Source: Sceloporus undulatus
Lineage: Eukaryota > Chordata > Lepidosauria > Squamata > Phrynosomatidae
Direction: 5' to 3'
NCBI RefSeq assembly: GCF_019175285.1
Contig: NC_056527.1
Span: forward strand, 122,760,112 to 122,824,111
DNA length: 64,000 bases
How positions within the stretch are numbered: position 1 is the stretch's first letter; every line of letters starts with the position of its first letter. Of the stretch, positions 9,705 to 23,950 are shown piece by piece. Under the pieces are notes generated by a model that saw nothing but the letters and a program-made list of their open reading frames with translations, made no database searches and had not been told where the DNA came from. A program made the translations under genes and the position numbers.

Positions 9705-12700
9705 TCAGGAACGGCTCCGATCTTCGTGGTTGCCCACAATCATCTTGCTGTAGAGCTTCTGCTGTTCCTCCTTGAATGTGTCCTTCACCTTTTCTCTCTT
9801 TAGGCCTCCATCCCTAGAGGAGGAAGGAAAAAAGATGTCAGCCAGAACAGACTCACTCTGGCAAACTACTCTGGAAGGAAGCACAGCTCTGGAATAATCC
9901 AGAGGCAGAAGAAAAACAGGGGCACTTTGCAAATTTATACCCAAATCTTATTTATACAAAGCCTAAGCATATTAGGTTTTCCATGTGGTACTGCCAAGGA
10001 GTAAGCCATGCTTACCACACACAGACATTTCCAGTGCGCATAGCTAGGCCTCACTACCACAATCCATCTGCTGTGGAAAAAGAAACAGATTGGCAACATA
10101 GATCCTAAGCCCATGAACCTTTCCGGGGGGGGGGGAGTGTTGAAGGATTGCTTTCACACACACTGAAGGCATGATGAAATTTCAATCCAACATGCCAACT
10201 CTGTGGCATGTTTAGCAGTGTAAGAAGAAGTTGCTCTAACCTTCCTGAGGTTTAAGCTACACCTGATGCAGAGTTTCATGGCTTTTCCCTATTAAAAAAC
10301 AAACAAGCAAAACAGCCTAGAGAGGGCTGCTGAGCAGGAATCTTTGCTCTCCCAAATGATTCTCAGTTCAAAATCTACCATGCCCTGGCAAAGTGGTTTA
10401 AGAGCTCCAAATGGTTCCTCTTCTACTCAACATGCAGCCTGCTTTGAGCTGTTCTTGTTGTGTCTTAATAAAGGGTTCCAAATTGATCTTGCAATGTGAA
10501 GGGCCAAACTTATGCAGCACAACAATTGTCTTCCAAACAGAAGCTGAAGAAGCAAGGCCAGTGGTCTGGCTCTTAGACAGTTTCATTCAAATCTGCACAA
10601 TTCAACAAGCAACCTGCTTCCCATCTTTGCCCACTGATCTGTAGCAAAAAAGAATGGTTTCGGGACTCACCACAAAAGATCCACAAGGCCCCCTTGCCTA
10701 GCAATGGCAGATTTCACACGATTGGCAAACTGCACCGCATCTTCGTCAGGCTAGAACGAGAGAACGCAGCATCAGCATTTGCAGAGGGGCCTGGTGGGAA
10801 TGTTCATCATTCATCCAACACCAGCCTGGTCTAGGTCCAAGTGACTCACCTCTCTGGTCATTGGGGGGAGATACCAGACACTGCAGACAATTGCCCAGCT
10901 GGTCATCATCCTCAGCAGGTAGGTCACCATGCCGTATTTGCTGCTATTAAAAAAGGCGTCTCCAAACTGGGGGTCATACTGAATGACAAAAATGGGGGTG
11001 GGGAGATGGAGGAACAGGATGGTGAGAGCACATAAGACTAGGCTGGGAACTAGCAAGAACAGTCAGGCATGGAAGTGTTTTCTACATCTCCTGTCTTCTA
11101 TAGACATAAGAGGGATGCAAGATTCAACACATGTCAAGAGAAACATACCTTTAGCAAAGGATATGTTTCGAATCAGTGCTAACAATCATGTCTGTATCTG
11201 GTTCTTCTTTCGAAGAAGCTAGATAAATCATGCACTAGAAAGCATGAGTCTACCTTGTTTTGGTTTTCAAATTGTGAAAACTTTTGAAATCAGAAATGGA
11301 TTTTTAACTACCTGAATATTCCTTGCTCAAGAAAATGCTATGAAATTCATGGGGTCACTGTAAATCTTGAATTGATGGCGCAGCCAACCACATCAGCTGG
11401 GATAGGAGGTGGTCGGGAGGCCTGCAGCAGGGCTGGGGGATGGAAAATTGGTCCCCGGGTTCGCCAAAGTTGCCCATTCTTGTACTACATCATCATGGCA
11501 CAGACTAATAAAGCTGAAATGTCAGTCTGTGCCACCACTCAGAGACAAGGAATTTAAGTGTGATAGAATCTGAAAACCACCAAAAGCCATGCCCAAGGCT
11601 CTTCATAAACTAGTCACTCTTCAGATTCCAAACTCTGCACCTTAGAAACACATAAGATATGTTTGTTCTTAGAGATTCCTGTAAACATTTCTACAAATAT
11701 ATTATCTCCGCATAAAGCTGCAAGTGTCCTTCTGCATTTGACAGTTAGTGGTTGGTAAGACTGAAGAAACAACTGAACATTAAACAAAACAGACAGAATC
11801 CATTGGGGTGTTCTCTTGTGCAAGAGCCAAAGAACAAGCAGGAGCCACTCCTGTTCATTTCAATGGTAATCAGGCTGCATCTACACTGAAGAATTAATGC
11901 AGTTTGACAACAAATTAACAGCCATGACTCAATGCTACAGAATGCTGGGATTTGTCATCTGTCAGAGAGTTCTGGTGCCACAAAAAAACCACAAATCCCA
12001 GAATTCCATAGAATGGAGCCATGGTAGTTAAAACTGTGTCAAACTGCATTAATTCTGCTGTGGAGTAGAAGTCTTAGGCAGAAGAATTCCTTATGGATTG
12101 TGCTGCCTTCCACAATGCAGGGGTGGATAGAAAGGAGAGTGAGATGTACTGGTAGGACTCTCTGGATGACTGGTGCTACAATCAGCAAACACCCAAGTAT
12201 TTTGAAAAATGCAAATTTTATCTCTAAACATAATCCTCGATCTGAGTATTTCTTGCTCTACAAGTCCATCCAGTCTCATGGGATTCAACAGTTCAGGGGT
12301 TCCTTCAATTCTGTTCCCATTTTACATTTGCTCCAGGATGTAGATATCTGAATTCTAGCAAAAACCAAAGCAGATCTTGTAAGCCTACAGTGTGCCTTCC
12401 TGGCTTCTAATGGTACAATCTGGAGGGATCAAAGTTACATGATATGTTTTGCATTCTAGGGTTCTTTATCATAAAGTGCTTCTCAACTGCATTGCACCAT
12501 TTCAGCAGGATTTCTCTACAGACCTGCTTGGCAATCTTCACGGTCCTTGACTAGACAAAAACATCCCTCACCTTGATGGCAACAGGATAAACTGTGGCAC
12601 CAATTTCAAAGCTCCCTTTCTTGAACATCATCACAGATGTGTTGTTGATACAAGTGCCTGTCAAAAGAAACCACAACATCTGTAGGAGCAGCTTTCTTTA

Positions 12701-15700
12701 TCCATGGAAAGTCATGTGCAACATTGCAAGTTACTCATAAATGTAGTTATTTGTCTGTATTAAAGAAATATGACAGAAGAATGACCTCCCTAGTTTGTGT
12801 CACTGCCTTCCCACCCAAGTCATGCCTTTCAATTAGGTACTAGAAATTTGGGGCTGAGGGTTTCAACTATATTTTATCAGCTCTGTGGTATAGATGTCCT
12901 CTCCAACTTATATTTTCATCCATTCATGCATCTTGTGGAACACTGTGCCATAGGGAACCATGCAAAATAGCTAATTTTCTTTGGTTCTTGCTTACCTTCT
13001 GGGAAAATCAGGATGGGCAACTTATTTTTATTATGAGCATGCTCTGACAGCCTGCAAGAAGTCAAAGGAGAGGAAAAAATGTATATAGCAGGGATGTCAT
13101 TTCTTACCATTGCTGAAAAAACGTATCAAGATACAATAAGACACTCGAGAAAATGATCAACTGCCATGAGATATTGAGACTATTTAAATGAAAAAAAAAT
13201 CTATTTGCATAAAATTATTTTTTTAAAAGTAGCATTTAGCAGAAAATATATTATTTCCTGTACAAAACAGGGGTTTGTTCTGCATAAAATCAAGTATTTT
13301 CCCTGAGAGCCTTTTTTTTAGTCCCCAAATGTGAAAAATAATTGAAGCGACACAATAAACAAAAGCTCTTGTAATCTCACCCAGCAGAAAGAAAACTTTT
13401 CAAACTATTATATGTGAGAATGAAATAAGATTTAAACCCCTAGTACATATAGCACTGACAGTAAGCATCATAGATGGATTCTGGAAGCCCTGGCACCCAG
13501 CCTGCATGGTCTCAAATTCAAACCAATGGTAGTTTTATTTACAAATCTGCAACTAGCCAACGCTGTTTCTTTCCTATTCCTTTTCTGATTCATGTGTCTC
13601 TCTGACAGATGACAGACTGGGCACATACCTTCTGGCCACCAGATGGCGATCCTTAACTTCAGAGCGTTCAAACCAGACATGGGGACAGGCCTTGACCATG
13701 GCCCTCTGGATCACCCCCATGAGCCCTCCATGTACCTGGCCCACCTGAGGAACAGAGAAAGTGAAGGGGTCAGAGGCCATTCTCAGGGAACCTGTAACTG
13801 AGCAACCCCTGAATGAAACAGATATGGTAAGCCTTAAGCTTACTCACCTTTGACACCACTAAACAATCCTGCTGCAGGAAGTCTAAACATCATGAGGGGA
13901 TAACACAGCCCTTATCTCCTCATGGGTTAGAGAGTCTGTCCCATGCAAAGCAGCAAGAACCTTCCCTATTCTCACCAACAGATACAGAGGTCTCAGGTGA
14001 AGGAGGGCTTTCTCCTTTGGCACACCTGAAGCACTTGCCCAAAGTATTTTTCAGAGGCCAGAAAAGGGCCTTTTCTAGACTGCAGAACAGCTGCTCCACC
14101 ATCCCATACTTCCAAGGAATAGGAGCAGCAGTCATGTTGTTCAACTGCTTCCATGGATCAGTTATCACCCAAATAAACAAGCGATATTCCAGTGGCATGA
14201 GAAGCACCTTCTTTTGTTAAGCACAGGCACTTTGGAACACATTTTAGAGGCTTTTAAAAATAAACAACCTCCACTAATGCTATCTGACAGCACTGGCCAA
14301 TGCTATCTATTAAACTGGAATATTAAAGATTGTGATGAAGAAAGTTCTGCTGTATTTCTTTGTGTACCCTCCTTCCCCCAGTAGTTAAGGCTCATCTTCC
14401 TCACCATGGCATAGTAACCATCGCTGGCCAGAATTATGACATCAATTGGGGAGGTGTGGTTAGCCACGCAGATTCCTCCATTGCGGGGTCTGTTCTCTCT
14501 GGAGTTGGAAAAGAAAAAGAGATCAGCACAACAATCTGACAAGCCAGCCCCAAGAAGAGCACTGGGCATAGATTTTCCTATGTACTGCACTCATTCCATC
14601 AATGCTAAGAGGTCCTCAATCCCCTGACCCAAAGTTAACAGTTCAGAACCCATGGATACTCTACAGCTTATATAAATTACAACTGCATTTTGCTCTTAGT
14701 TTTGCATATATTATTCTGGCTGTGAAAGAGTGGGGAATTACACAAGAGCAGTGAAGACCCTTGACCACCAAAAGCATGTTTGGTCATCTTCCTAGTTTCT
14801 GAGATTTCACTCACAAACTTTCAAATATATTGTCACAGCTAAATGATCTGGAAATTTGCTTCAAAGAAACAAGGAGAAAGGAAACAGATCTTATGTGTTC
14901 AGGTCCACATTCTGCAAATTTTCTGTTTTCCCACAGCCCGAGTCAGTTTTCTCCTTCCCCAAGAAACGCTACCAGGAGGTGCCACCCAAACTCCCCTGTA
15001 CCTGTGGTGGTAGGTGATGATGGCTGTAAGAGCTCGCACACAAATCCGGTAACACATTAGGTGGACATGCCTGCTCAGGAACTCCTTGCACCTAAAGGAC
15101 CAGGAAAAAAAATCTCAAAATACCCACACAGTAAGCAGTCTTTAGTGCCACCCTCTGGAAGATGCTCACATGGCGGCTGGCTTTTAAATCACCACTGCTT
15201 GGATTCTCCACCTTGACAAGTCTATCTTGGAACACAATTATATCTAAGGTTTCGAAGCAGGAAGGACTATCTCCACCTTCCTCTCTCTGACATACTGATG
15301 GGAATGGTTTCAGATTCAGCCTCCTGTGACACAGTAGACTTTAGTTCTTTCCCCTCCCCTGATGTGGCCAGGAGGTGGGATTCTGCACTTTGCTCAATGG
15401 AAGGTTTGGGTCAACAGAGTCACTTTTAGGGGAAAGTTGGCACCTCCCCAGTAAAGCAGCAGGGGCAACAACCTAAAGAGATGATGCTAAAAGACAGAAA
15501 GGCCAGTGCTTGTTGACATTACTTTTTTTGGATTACAACTCTCAAAATCTTCCAGCTAGCATAGCGAAAGGAATTCTGGGACTTATGGTCCTAAAAGGTA
15601 ACCTGTTCAAGTTCCAAGGCAGATCAGCCTAGTGGTGTATACTCATCCATCAGCAAAGGTCACATTTGCATTGTATTCTCTTTTTCACCTATCAGACCAC

Positions 15701-18700
15701 TCTTTAGGGTTCTTTTCTGACTTCCCAATTGAATGGGGAGGCATACGAAGAACGTGCCCTATCCCCTTGTACTCCTGACATGATGCTGAAGGCCAAAGGT
15801 TGGATCAGGAGAGCTCAATCAGAGAGGTCAGCACAGAAACAAGGACATGGTATTATATCCTTCTGAAATCCCAAGTACAATGGTGATCTTTGCGGTATTC
15901 CATGGCTGAGAACTCACCTTCCATTGGGCAAATAGCCCACCACAGTCGTGCCTGTCACCAAGAGGCTAATGCCAGTGAAAGCCAGGGCTACCCTGCACAA
16001 TGAAAGGAAAGAGAAATAGGAGAAAGTGGTGAAGTGTGGCCTGCAGATGACCTTTGCCCATCAACCTTGAAAAGGGAGCATTTCTACAGGGCTGGACCAT
16101 GATATAGTTTCAAGCACACACACATATACAATACTGACATTGCCACCAAGGTTTCATGCTAAGGAACAGACTACAGGAAAGACCAGAAATGCCAAATCTG
16201 GTCTTCCCACTGCTCAGTCCACTTCTTCCAAGGAGAGCCTCTAAATGATGCTAGCCTTTACCTGAGTGGTAGCAAGAAGCAGTAGCGGATCAAGACGCCG
16301 AGCCCCCATAGGACTGTAAGACGCAGGCTGATGTAATGGAAATTATAGTTGGTCCTGCTCAGCAAGTTCCAAGATTCCAGCTCTTCAGCCGAGAAACGTT
16401 TGGTCACCTCATCGTCCATGATGGTCTCAATGCCCTTGCGGCAGAAATAGAAGATGTCAGAGAGCTCAAATTCCGGGGCGTCCAGGGCCTTGTTGCTCCC
16501 ACTCCGCCTGATCTCCTTAATTTCTTCCTCCAGTGAAGTGGGCTCCTTTGCAATGATGCCTACAAAAAAAGACAGAAGGACCTTTCAGCTACACAGGTGA
16601 ACCTCACCCCTGTCCCACCCCTTTCTTCCCACAAGAAGGCCAAGTGGCCTCATACCGTTGACATAGGGCTTATAAAGTGGATGTTTCTTCTCTTTGGCAC
16701 CACGCTCGATCCTCAGCGTTGCCCACTGGAAGACAAAGAGAAGGAAATTTGAATCTGCAATTATATGCAACTGACATGGTTGTGAGATAGGATTGATGGC
16801 CACCGGCTAAAATTGTTCTCAAAAGACTGGATTAAGTTCTGGGAAGAGGGTTGGCACACCTAACATCACAGCTGAATAGACTCCTAGAATTCCAGCTTCT
16901 GGAAATGCGAGGATTGGCCACTGTATCCAGGTCCCACTGCTTTAAACTTGATGGACCCTTGGCAGAACTTGGAAAATGACTTGGGGAAGGAGACTGCATC
17001 TTCCAGAATTCCCTCATGCCCAAAGCAAATGGGAGCTATATCCCTGAAAAAGGTCACTTTTCCAAGCTCTGACTGTTGGTCTACTCCTGAAAGGCAACTC
17101 TTGGCATGTAATAAAGTGCATGCCTCCTGTGGAAAAGCTCTCACACACAATCTCTAACAGTTCATTAGAAGACTTGTAGTTGGGGACAAGATTTTGAGGA
17201 ACAGCTGCAGTACTGAAGAGCAGAGTAAGCAATACTGGGTTTGAAAGACTTTGATTCTGCCTAAAGTAGCCCTGTTATGTTTCTGACGGAGGGAGTCTCT
17301 TTGCAGTGAAAACTCTGCTTGGTGCTGTTTCTTGGCAGCAAAGGCTAAGGGACAGGCTTGCATAACATCCAAAGGATTTTGGGCAGCCCACGAGATGTGG
17401 AATGACTTCAAGGCTGATCAGCCTTCTCCTGAGGAGAGAGCCAGATGGTGGAGGAGGACAGGCGAATGCTCACCCCTCAAAGCTCCTCCGCCACTCGGCT
17501 TTCTTCTGAGGATAGTACTGGGCAGAATTAATATTAATATCAATCAATCAATCCTTATTTGAAGAAGTATGGTGTACTAGCAGTTATGCTCGTTGGGCAA
17601 CACCACATGAATGCACTGATCAATGGAATGATCATTCAGATTATGACAGATAACATTCAGGACCTTGTGAACATACTCACCTAAATTAGAGTTTGGAAAC
17701 ATTACTTTTGGGATTACAATTCTCAGAATCCCCAAAGAGTTAAGGTAAGCAAACTGATTAAAGATTAATGGTTAAAATAGTTTAAACATTAATGATACCT
17801 CTACTTGGAAAGTGAGCTGCTAAAAACCTACCTGCTGCCAGAAGAAATTTAGCCTATTTTAATTTTGGTCCCTACCTACTATCAAGTTGTGCAGGCCTGC
17901 TAAGGGGCGCAGATAGAGCTATGGTTGCTTTGTGAGGACACTGGAGGAAATACTGGGTCTAGCAGGCCTCCTGTTCATGGCAAGTGAAAACCTGGCCCTT
18001 CCTAACCGCCCTTCCCACAGGTCAAGGCGATCCCTTCCTCTGGCTCAGTTTCAGTCTGTTTAAGGATTCTTTGATATGTTGATATTTTCTACTTGTTACT
18101 GACTAGTGATTACAAATGAAACGTTACTGCTGTGCAACACAGAATGTTTTTCTTTCTTTCTTTATTCATTTTCACCCCCTTCTTCTGATGCTGTGCTCCC
18201 AGCAGAAATAACAATCTGCAAAATGCTTACAATCAATAATAAAGAGAGGCATCCTAATTAAAACCTGGAAGGGCTTAAGAGTTTGAATGTCAAAACCACC
18301 TCTAGGTCCAGATTAGAAAAAGTCACAGGAGGCAGCTTCCAGTCCAGTGGTCAATAACTCTGAAGGGGTGCGTCAGGGAAGGCCCACACATCCCACTTTC
18401 TCTAAATGACCTCAAAGCCACAGAAGAACCAGCATGACACCCCATCAGCTCAGGCTGGGGGTCAGAGCTCTGTCCTTTGCCTAAAGATGCTTCTGGATTT
18501 CGCCTGCCTAATTTTCAGCAAGAGACAGGCAGCACACTTGGCCAGATGTGAGGGAGCCAAAGAGAGGAGGCAGTGGGGATGTTGGCTAAACTAAAAGGTC
18601 CATAAGCTTTCCCCTGTAACCCTCTCACCCCAAGGACAACTGCTGCCTCTTTCTGACCCATGTGCTCCAACTAGCAACTGGATACACTATCCCAGCAGTA

Positions 18701-20802
18701 GCTGCCAGAAACCAGCATGTCTCCACATTGTACTGAGATCAGTCTCTCCTCCCAAGGGCATCACACACAGAGAGTCCTGCTTGCTTGCTTTCAGTTTACT
18801 TGGCTGCCCTCCACCTGAACCTCTCAATGTACCACAGGCACAGGCAGCAACCTCATATGCTGGGCTGTGTCTATACCACAATTGCACAACAAGACACAGA
18901 GGCCTGTCTCTTGACAATTTGAGCTTTCGTACTGAAAAGAAGGAAAAGAGCAGGTTTCCAGCTCTTAAGGATATAAAGGTAGGCTTGAAAGAGCAGGCAC
19001 CACACTTGGCAAAATCTCAGAAGCCACAGAGATGGCTGGGTAAGATTTCTAGAGGGTAGAGTGGAGGTGCTTTCACATTCTGCTTGATGCCTCCACCCAT
19101 GAACAAAACATGCAAAATTGTGCATGCTGGAAGCATATGGAAAGTAACATTTGTTCAAGATGCATAATGCATGTCAAGTCAAAGAATTTGGAACTGATGC
19201 CTGGGAAAAGAATTTAGGAGGTTTTATTATTTTTTCAAAGACGTATGGTGCACAAGCAGTTGTGTTCAATAGGGCAATGCTACATCAATGCAATGATCAT
19301 TCAGATCATGCCAGATCACATAATTACCTCAGTCAAAGTGTGGAAATGTTACCTTGTGGGACTACATTTCTCAGCATCCCCCAGGGGTTAAGGTAAGCAT
19401 ATTGATTAAGACTTTCAGTAGAATTCTGGACTTAAACGTTTCCTTAAACTGTTTCCAAGACCAGAAGGACCTGGAGCTCTATGGGAATTCCTGGAATGAA
19501 AGCTGTCAAGGAGAAACTGATTGATGCTAACAGTCAGAGGCAGCCTGGATACTGATTTGACCAGGCTGGAAAATTCCACTGGACTATGGGATAAAGACCC
19601 CCACCTGCTAGCCTTGCATTTGTTCTTCACCTTTATTGCATTAGTACACTGTTGGGAAACAATCACAAAGGCTCCCAGTAGCAATGGGATAAGAAGAGAG
19701 GTCTTCTCATGGATCAGTCATGAATCAGCAAGCAGAGAGGAAATAAACTGGCATTACAGGTTGATTTTTCCTTATCAGGAATTCTGAAACCTGAAATATT
19801 CCAAAAACTAAAACCTTTTTTCATGGCTGGCTGAGATAGTGACACCTTTGCTTTCTAATTATTCAGAGTATACAAACTTTGTTTCATGCACAACATTATT
19901 AAAAATGTATAAAATTACACATACATTAGGTGTATAAGAAACATAAATGAATTTTGGGTTTAGGCATGGGTCTCATCTCCATGATGGACAATTAGAACAA
20001 TGCCACATCAATATACTGATCAATGTATTGATCACTACCTATATGCAAATACAGGTTTTCTTAAATCTAAAAGAAATCCAAAATACCTCTGGTCCCAAGC
20101 ATTTCAGATAAGGGAGACACAACCTGTACTTACAAGGGAAGGCGGTATAAGGTAGGGCTGTGAAAATAACTGTAATGGGACTGGTACTTTTTAACTTATT
20201 CATAAAGGATCTTCAGTAAGTGAGGAGCAGCAGGGTAACAACTTTTTGCAGATGACACCGCATTATTAAGAATGATTTTAAAAAAGAGATTAAGACGTCT
20301 CCAAAGTGGGTGAATGAACAATAAAATGGCAAGGGTAAGCAAATGTAAAGTGATGTAGATTGGAAATCATTAGGAAAGGAATACAAGCTGAAACAGTATT
20401 GCAGTGTCTCCCAAAACCTCTACAGTGCTGTCACATTTGGAATACTGGGTTTGTTTTTGGCAACAGACACAAACAGCCAAGTCCTGGCACCAACTGAGCC
20501 TAGTCCAAACCTCCCAGCTTACTCATCCAACTTGCAAAACTTACCACTGTAAGGCCGATTCACACTCCTTTGCCCTGGGGCCATTTACACAACTTGCACA
20601 TTATTCCCTAAAAGAAATGTCAAGCAGCCTGACTCACCTGGAAGATCTGCAGCAGCGTTTTCATGTAAAGCTGTCGGATACCAAAGGAAACTCCAAAGAT
20701 GGCTGGCACGATGATGAAAACCAATAGTAGGGTGAAGAGGACGGTTAGGGAAATGCCTAGCAGGTTCACCACCAGGCTGTCAAACGGCAGCAGTAGAAAC
20801 AT
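9705..20802 (-). CDS. GPAT4: Glycerol-3-phosphate acyltransferase 4, complete in 12 coding exons
   Basis: GPAT4 (AGPAT6) makes lysophosphatidate from glycerol-3-phosphate and acyl-CoA at the ER, the first step of triacylglycerol and phospholipid synthesis. Coding exons, 5' to 3' on the minus strand: 20638-20802, 16656-16725, 16262-16559, 15918-15992, 15002-15091, 14405-14498, 13629-13744, 12996-13051, 12572-12657, 10850-10978, 10671-10750, 9705-9813. All junctions are GT-AG and phases close to 455 residues (human 456). A hydrophobic segment spans about residues 14-40 and another about 155-200. The acyltransferase motifs are visible: NHTSPID at 246-252, WFER at 288-291, FPEGTC at 319-324 and PVAIKYDP from 346. 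The C-terminal KEEQQKLYSKMIVGN and the final DRSRS separate it from GPAT3, which ends differently. Against the human protein as I recall it, small differences include Cys at 204 and His at 232. No break is seen. Confidence 0.97.
11873..12071. mobile_element. Palindromic DNA transposon relic (family A)
   Basis: GGCTGCATCTACACTGAAGA at the left and AATTCTGCTGTGGAGTAGAAG at the right, with inverted inner arms CACAAATCCCAGAATTCCAT. It lies in GPAT4 intron 10, between the exons at 10,850-10,978 and 12,572-12,657. Confidence 0.75.
15517..15612. mobile_element. Inverted-repeat DNA transposon relic (family B)
   Basis: TTACTTTTTTTGGATTACAACTC facing AGGTAACCTGTTCAAG. Related pieces lie at 22,026-22,128, 37,393-37,487, 50,620-50,690 and 61,261-61,424. 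In the best copies the ends read CTTGGAAAAGTTAC. Confidence 0.6.
17565..17760 (+). repeat. Unclassified interspersed repeat, copy 1
   Basis: Diverged homologue of 19,236-19,410: AGTATGGTGTACTAGCAGTT, GCACTGATCAATGGAATGATC and GAGTTAAGGTAAGCA recur in order in both. It lies in GPAT4 intron 2 of the full transcript. The family is not recognised. Confidence 0.7.
19236..19410 (+). repeat. Unclassified interspersed repeat, copy 2
   Basis: Matches copy 1 at 17,565-17,760 along its length. A third partial piece with AATGCCACATCAATATACTGA lies at 19,993-20,035, inside a Tigger-like copy. Confidence 0.7.
19786..20130 (+). mobile_element. Tigger-like (TcMar) DNA transposon relic
   Basis: Contains GGCTGAGATAGTGACACCTTTG, TTTGTTTCATGCACAACATT and the terminal CCCAAGCATTTCAGATAAGGG, then CAACCTG. 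This order is familiar from Tigger-type elements of amniotes. A homologous copy is at 60,155-60,778. Confidence 0.65.
20172..20470 (+). mobile_element. CR1 LINE reverse-transcriptase remnant
   Basis: Encodes a frame-broken piece reading as FADDTA in the region TTTTTGCAGATGACACCGC, and later HLEYWVCFW, both typical of the CR1 reverse-transcriptase region. It ends about 170 bp from the first coding exon of GPAT4. Confidence 0.6.
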
Positions 20803-20999
20803 GATGAGAGGGAGGGGCAGGTGAGGCCAGTGCCCTACAAAATCCTGAGACGGGCAGAAAGAGATGGCCTGGAGCAATCAGCCAGTTCGCCTGTCACTCA
20901 GTGGCAACGCTGTGCATGCAGTACGTCCGCAGCCTATCAGAGATGCCATTTCAATGTTCACATCCTGTCTCTGATGGGCCTGAGGTTGGAAAGAATCCC

Positions 21000-23500
21000 C
21001 ATCATCCAGCCTGGAAAGATGCCACAGCAGAGACGGAAACTGTGAAGACTGGCCCAGTATGGGATGGCTACAAAAAGGGTAGCCAACTAAGTTGTGTGAC
21101 AGGGAAGCTCCTGGAAAGCCAGGAAAACGAGGCCCTTGGGAACTGTTGAGGGTATGAAACGTCTCTTTGCAAGGCTGAGGCGAGCTCCCTCCCTTGCCCT
21201 GCATTTGAGGAGAGCCACTGGCCTGCAGAGTTAAAGTTCTTGCCTCTGGGATGCAAAGACTGGCTCTAAGTCTCTCAAATAGCTTGTGGTAAGCATCGTT
21301 CCAAAGGACTCTTGTTTCACTCCATAGCAGAAAGTTACACTGGGTGTTTTTCCTCTTCTTTTGGAAACTGCTTCAGAGGGTACAGCATTCATAGATCCCA
21401 AACACTAGGAGAGGAAAAGAAAAGAGACAGGCATATCAAGGCAGTGAAATATCAGGACAGTGGAAGGGGAACTTTAGGCCAAGGAATAGTAACCACCTGT
21501 TCCAAGACTGAAGACAGATCTCATTTACCTCATTAAAATGGCAGAAAGGACAAACTCTTGGAAAGAGCAGCTGATCTTGCCAGAAGGACTACTGACTATT
21601 AAACAGCTACTAAAGTTAGTAGCTCACAAATATTGTTTAGAGCTTGCACTGCATTTAATTGCGCAACCAACTCATAGTCTTAAAAGGATTTTTAAAAAAT
21701 GAGTCACGCTTTGAGAGAGTTCTCCTAGATAGATGGTTGAAGGAGATTCTGACTCATCAGAGACAATGAAGTCAGAAGTTACTGACAAGCATGGCACACT
21801 GGCATGAAGTTATTTCTAAAATGCAATCAATGACGAAGGCATTTCTGTTATGAAAATGTTTTCACCACTATAATTTTCCAGCACAAAAAACATGCTTAGA
21901 TGATCAAAGACAGATAATCGGAATAATCACAGTGGTAAGGAGGTCTCCAAAATCTCACAAATCATTTACCGGGGAGAGTGAAGACTGAACTATCTAGCAA
22001 ACTGAATACAGCAAGGATTGCATTCAGAGCTTGGAAAACCCATTTTTTGGACTGTTGCTCTCAAAATCTCACTGCCAGCATGGCCTTTGGAAGCTTACCG
22101 CTGTAGTCCAAAACATGTATTTCCCCAATCTCCGGGTAAGATGGTCTTCTTGGTAGGGCCTATTTCAAAATTATGAGTATCTCAGCAGAAATGCCTACCC
22201 ACCCTGTTAACAAAGGGACATGAAGCAAGACCTCATGACTACAGCTTATGAAGGAAGATAAGAGAGAAAATGGTTTTAAATCCCTTTAAGACTATAAAGA
22301 TGACTACCAATGCCTTGATTTGAGCCAGGAACATCAGAAAATGAGCATTTTACAAGTAAAGATTCACCCTTTCCATACCTCTGTAACAATGCAGGCAGAT
22401 TGGTTGAGAGGGAATATGTATCACATAACACACAAAATATATTTCTTTGCTAAAGGACTAGAGGGAGGCAAATTAAAGCCGAAGTGTCCATGATGACCCA
22501 AACACGACAATTCAGATGCCAACTGAATTAGGACATAAGAACGTTCCCAATTCAATTTGTTTCAGAAAGCCTACATTGTTGATTGTAATGCAAAAGAAAA
22601 AAGTATGCCTTTTAAAGATGTACCACGTGGCTTAGAATACAGTCAGGGTCAGGGAGCAAAACGCAGATAGGCCTGGCTGGATGGGAGACCTAGCCAAATA
22701 CTAGGATATAATTAAAAGTAACTGTAAAACATGCATATCGGAAGCCCAGATCTCTGCCAGTCCAGCCCCTGGAATTTCAGACAAGCTATAATCCTCACTT
22801 CCCAGTTTCAGATCTGAACAGTCCACTGCCAAGGTGGAAATCTCTTCCTGAAAGCAATTCCTAAGGTGTTATTTACTAAGCCTGGCCTAAACCTAGTGAG
22901 GGCCAAGCAAAGGCTCAGTTCTTCTGCAAGGTCAGAAATTCTCTTCACAGAATTTTGACTCTACACAAAGTAAACTTTTGCTCACCATACATTTTACTTA
23001 CAGTAAGCAGACGCTGAACAGAAGTCAGGCAGGGACGAAGTGGAGAGCTGGAGCTATAACCCAAGAGTGGTTTATAATTTTGGTTAAGGAGTAACCAAGC
23101 CAAAGGAAAAAGAGGCAATAAAGGGCTTCGGAGTGAAACACACTCCCCTCAAACTCCCTCGCCCTCAAAGAGATCTCGGCTGCGGCAGCACTCAGCCTTG
23201 CATCACTGCTGGAATGGAACAGCAGTCAGGTGTATGTAAGCTAGCTGGGGTGTGTAATCACTGCAAAATGTTCCAAGAGATTCCAGAGTCCATGCAGAGG
23301 ATGGCAAATCAGCTTTCTCCACGTGGGAAGCAACATACCAGTCACGAGAAGTCACTGCCTGAAGGTACCAGTCTGACTCTTGGGAAGTGGCACCATGACA
23401 GGACTATTGACTGTTCCCCCCCAAAACTGACTGATGGCTAGAAATGTGCATCTGATACAATTAAACAGGGTAGCTTGGATATTTTGCAACAAAGAAAGCT
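21000..23500. other. GPAT4 intron 1, mostly unique sequence
   Basis: Apart from a family-B relic at 22,026-22,128 I see no gene, RNA or clear repeat. All ORFs are short and without recognisable domains. Confidence 0.5.
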
Positions 23501-23527
23501 TTTACAGTGATCATCACAAGTTAGAAT

Positions 23528-23950
23528 AACAGATTCATAGTTGGAAGGGGCCTCACGGGTCATTGAGTCCAACCCCCAGCAGGAGCTTCAAATAAAGCAT
23601 CCCCAGCAAGGAGTGTCCAGCCTCTTTTGGAAGATGCCCAGAGGAGACCCCACCACTTCTCTAGGCAACTAGTTCCACTGCACCATTCCATGCTCTTACT
23701 GTCAAGAGGTTCTTTCTAATGTTGAAATCTACTGTCTTGTAACCTCAAACCATTAGGCTTGCCTCCTCCTCTCTGGCAGCCCATGTGTCATCTCTCTGTC
23801 TTCTCTTCACCAGGCTGAACATGCCCAACTCCTTCAGACTTTCCTCATATGCTTTGTTCTCCATATCCCTTATTCCTACTGGCTTTCTCTGAGCCTATTC
23901 TCACTTGTCTACATCCTTCTTAAAATGAGGCACCCAGAACTGAACAAAGT
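23528..23950 (-). mobile_element. CR1 LINE 3' end
   Basis: CATAGTTGGAAGGGGCCTCA, GTCCAACCCCCAGCAGGAGC, CACCAGGCTGAACATGCCCA and GGCACCCAGAACTGAACA run in the order of a reverse-strand CR1. A repeat-like segment of unclear family continues to about 24,190. Confidence 0.8.
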
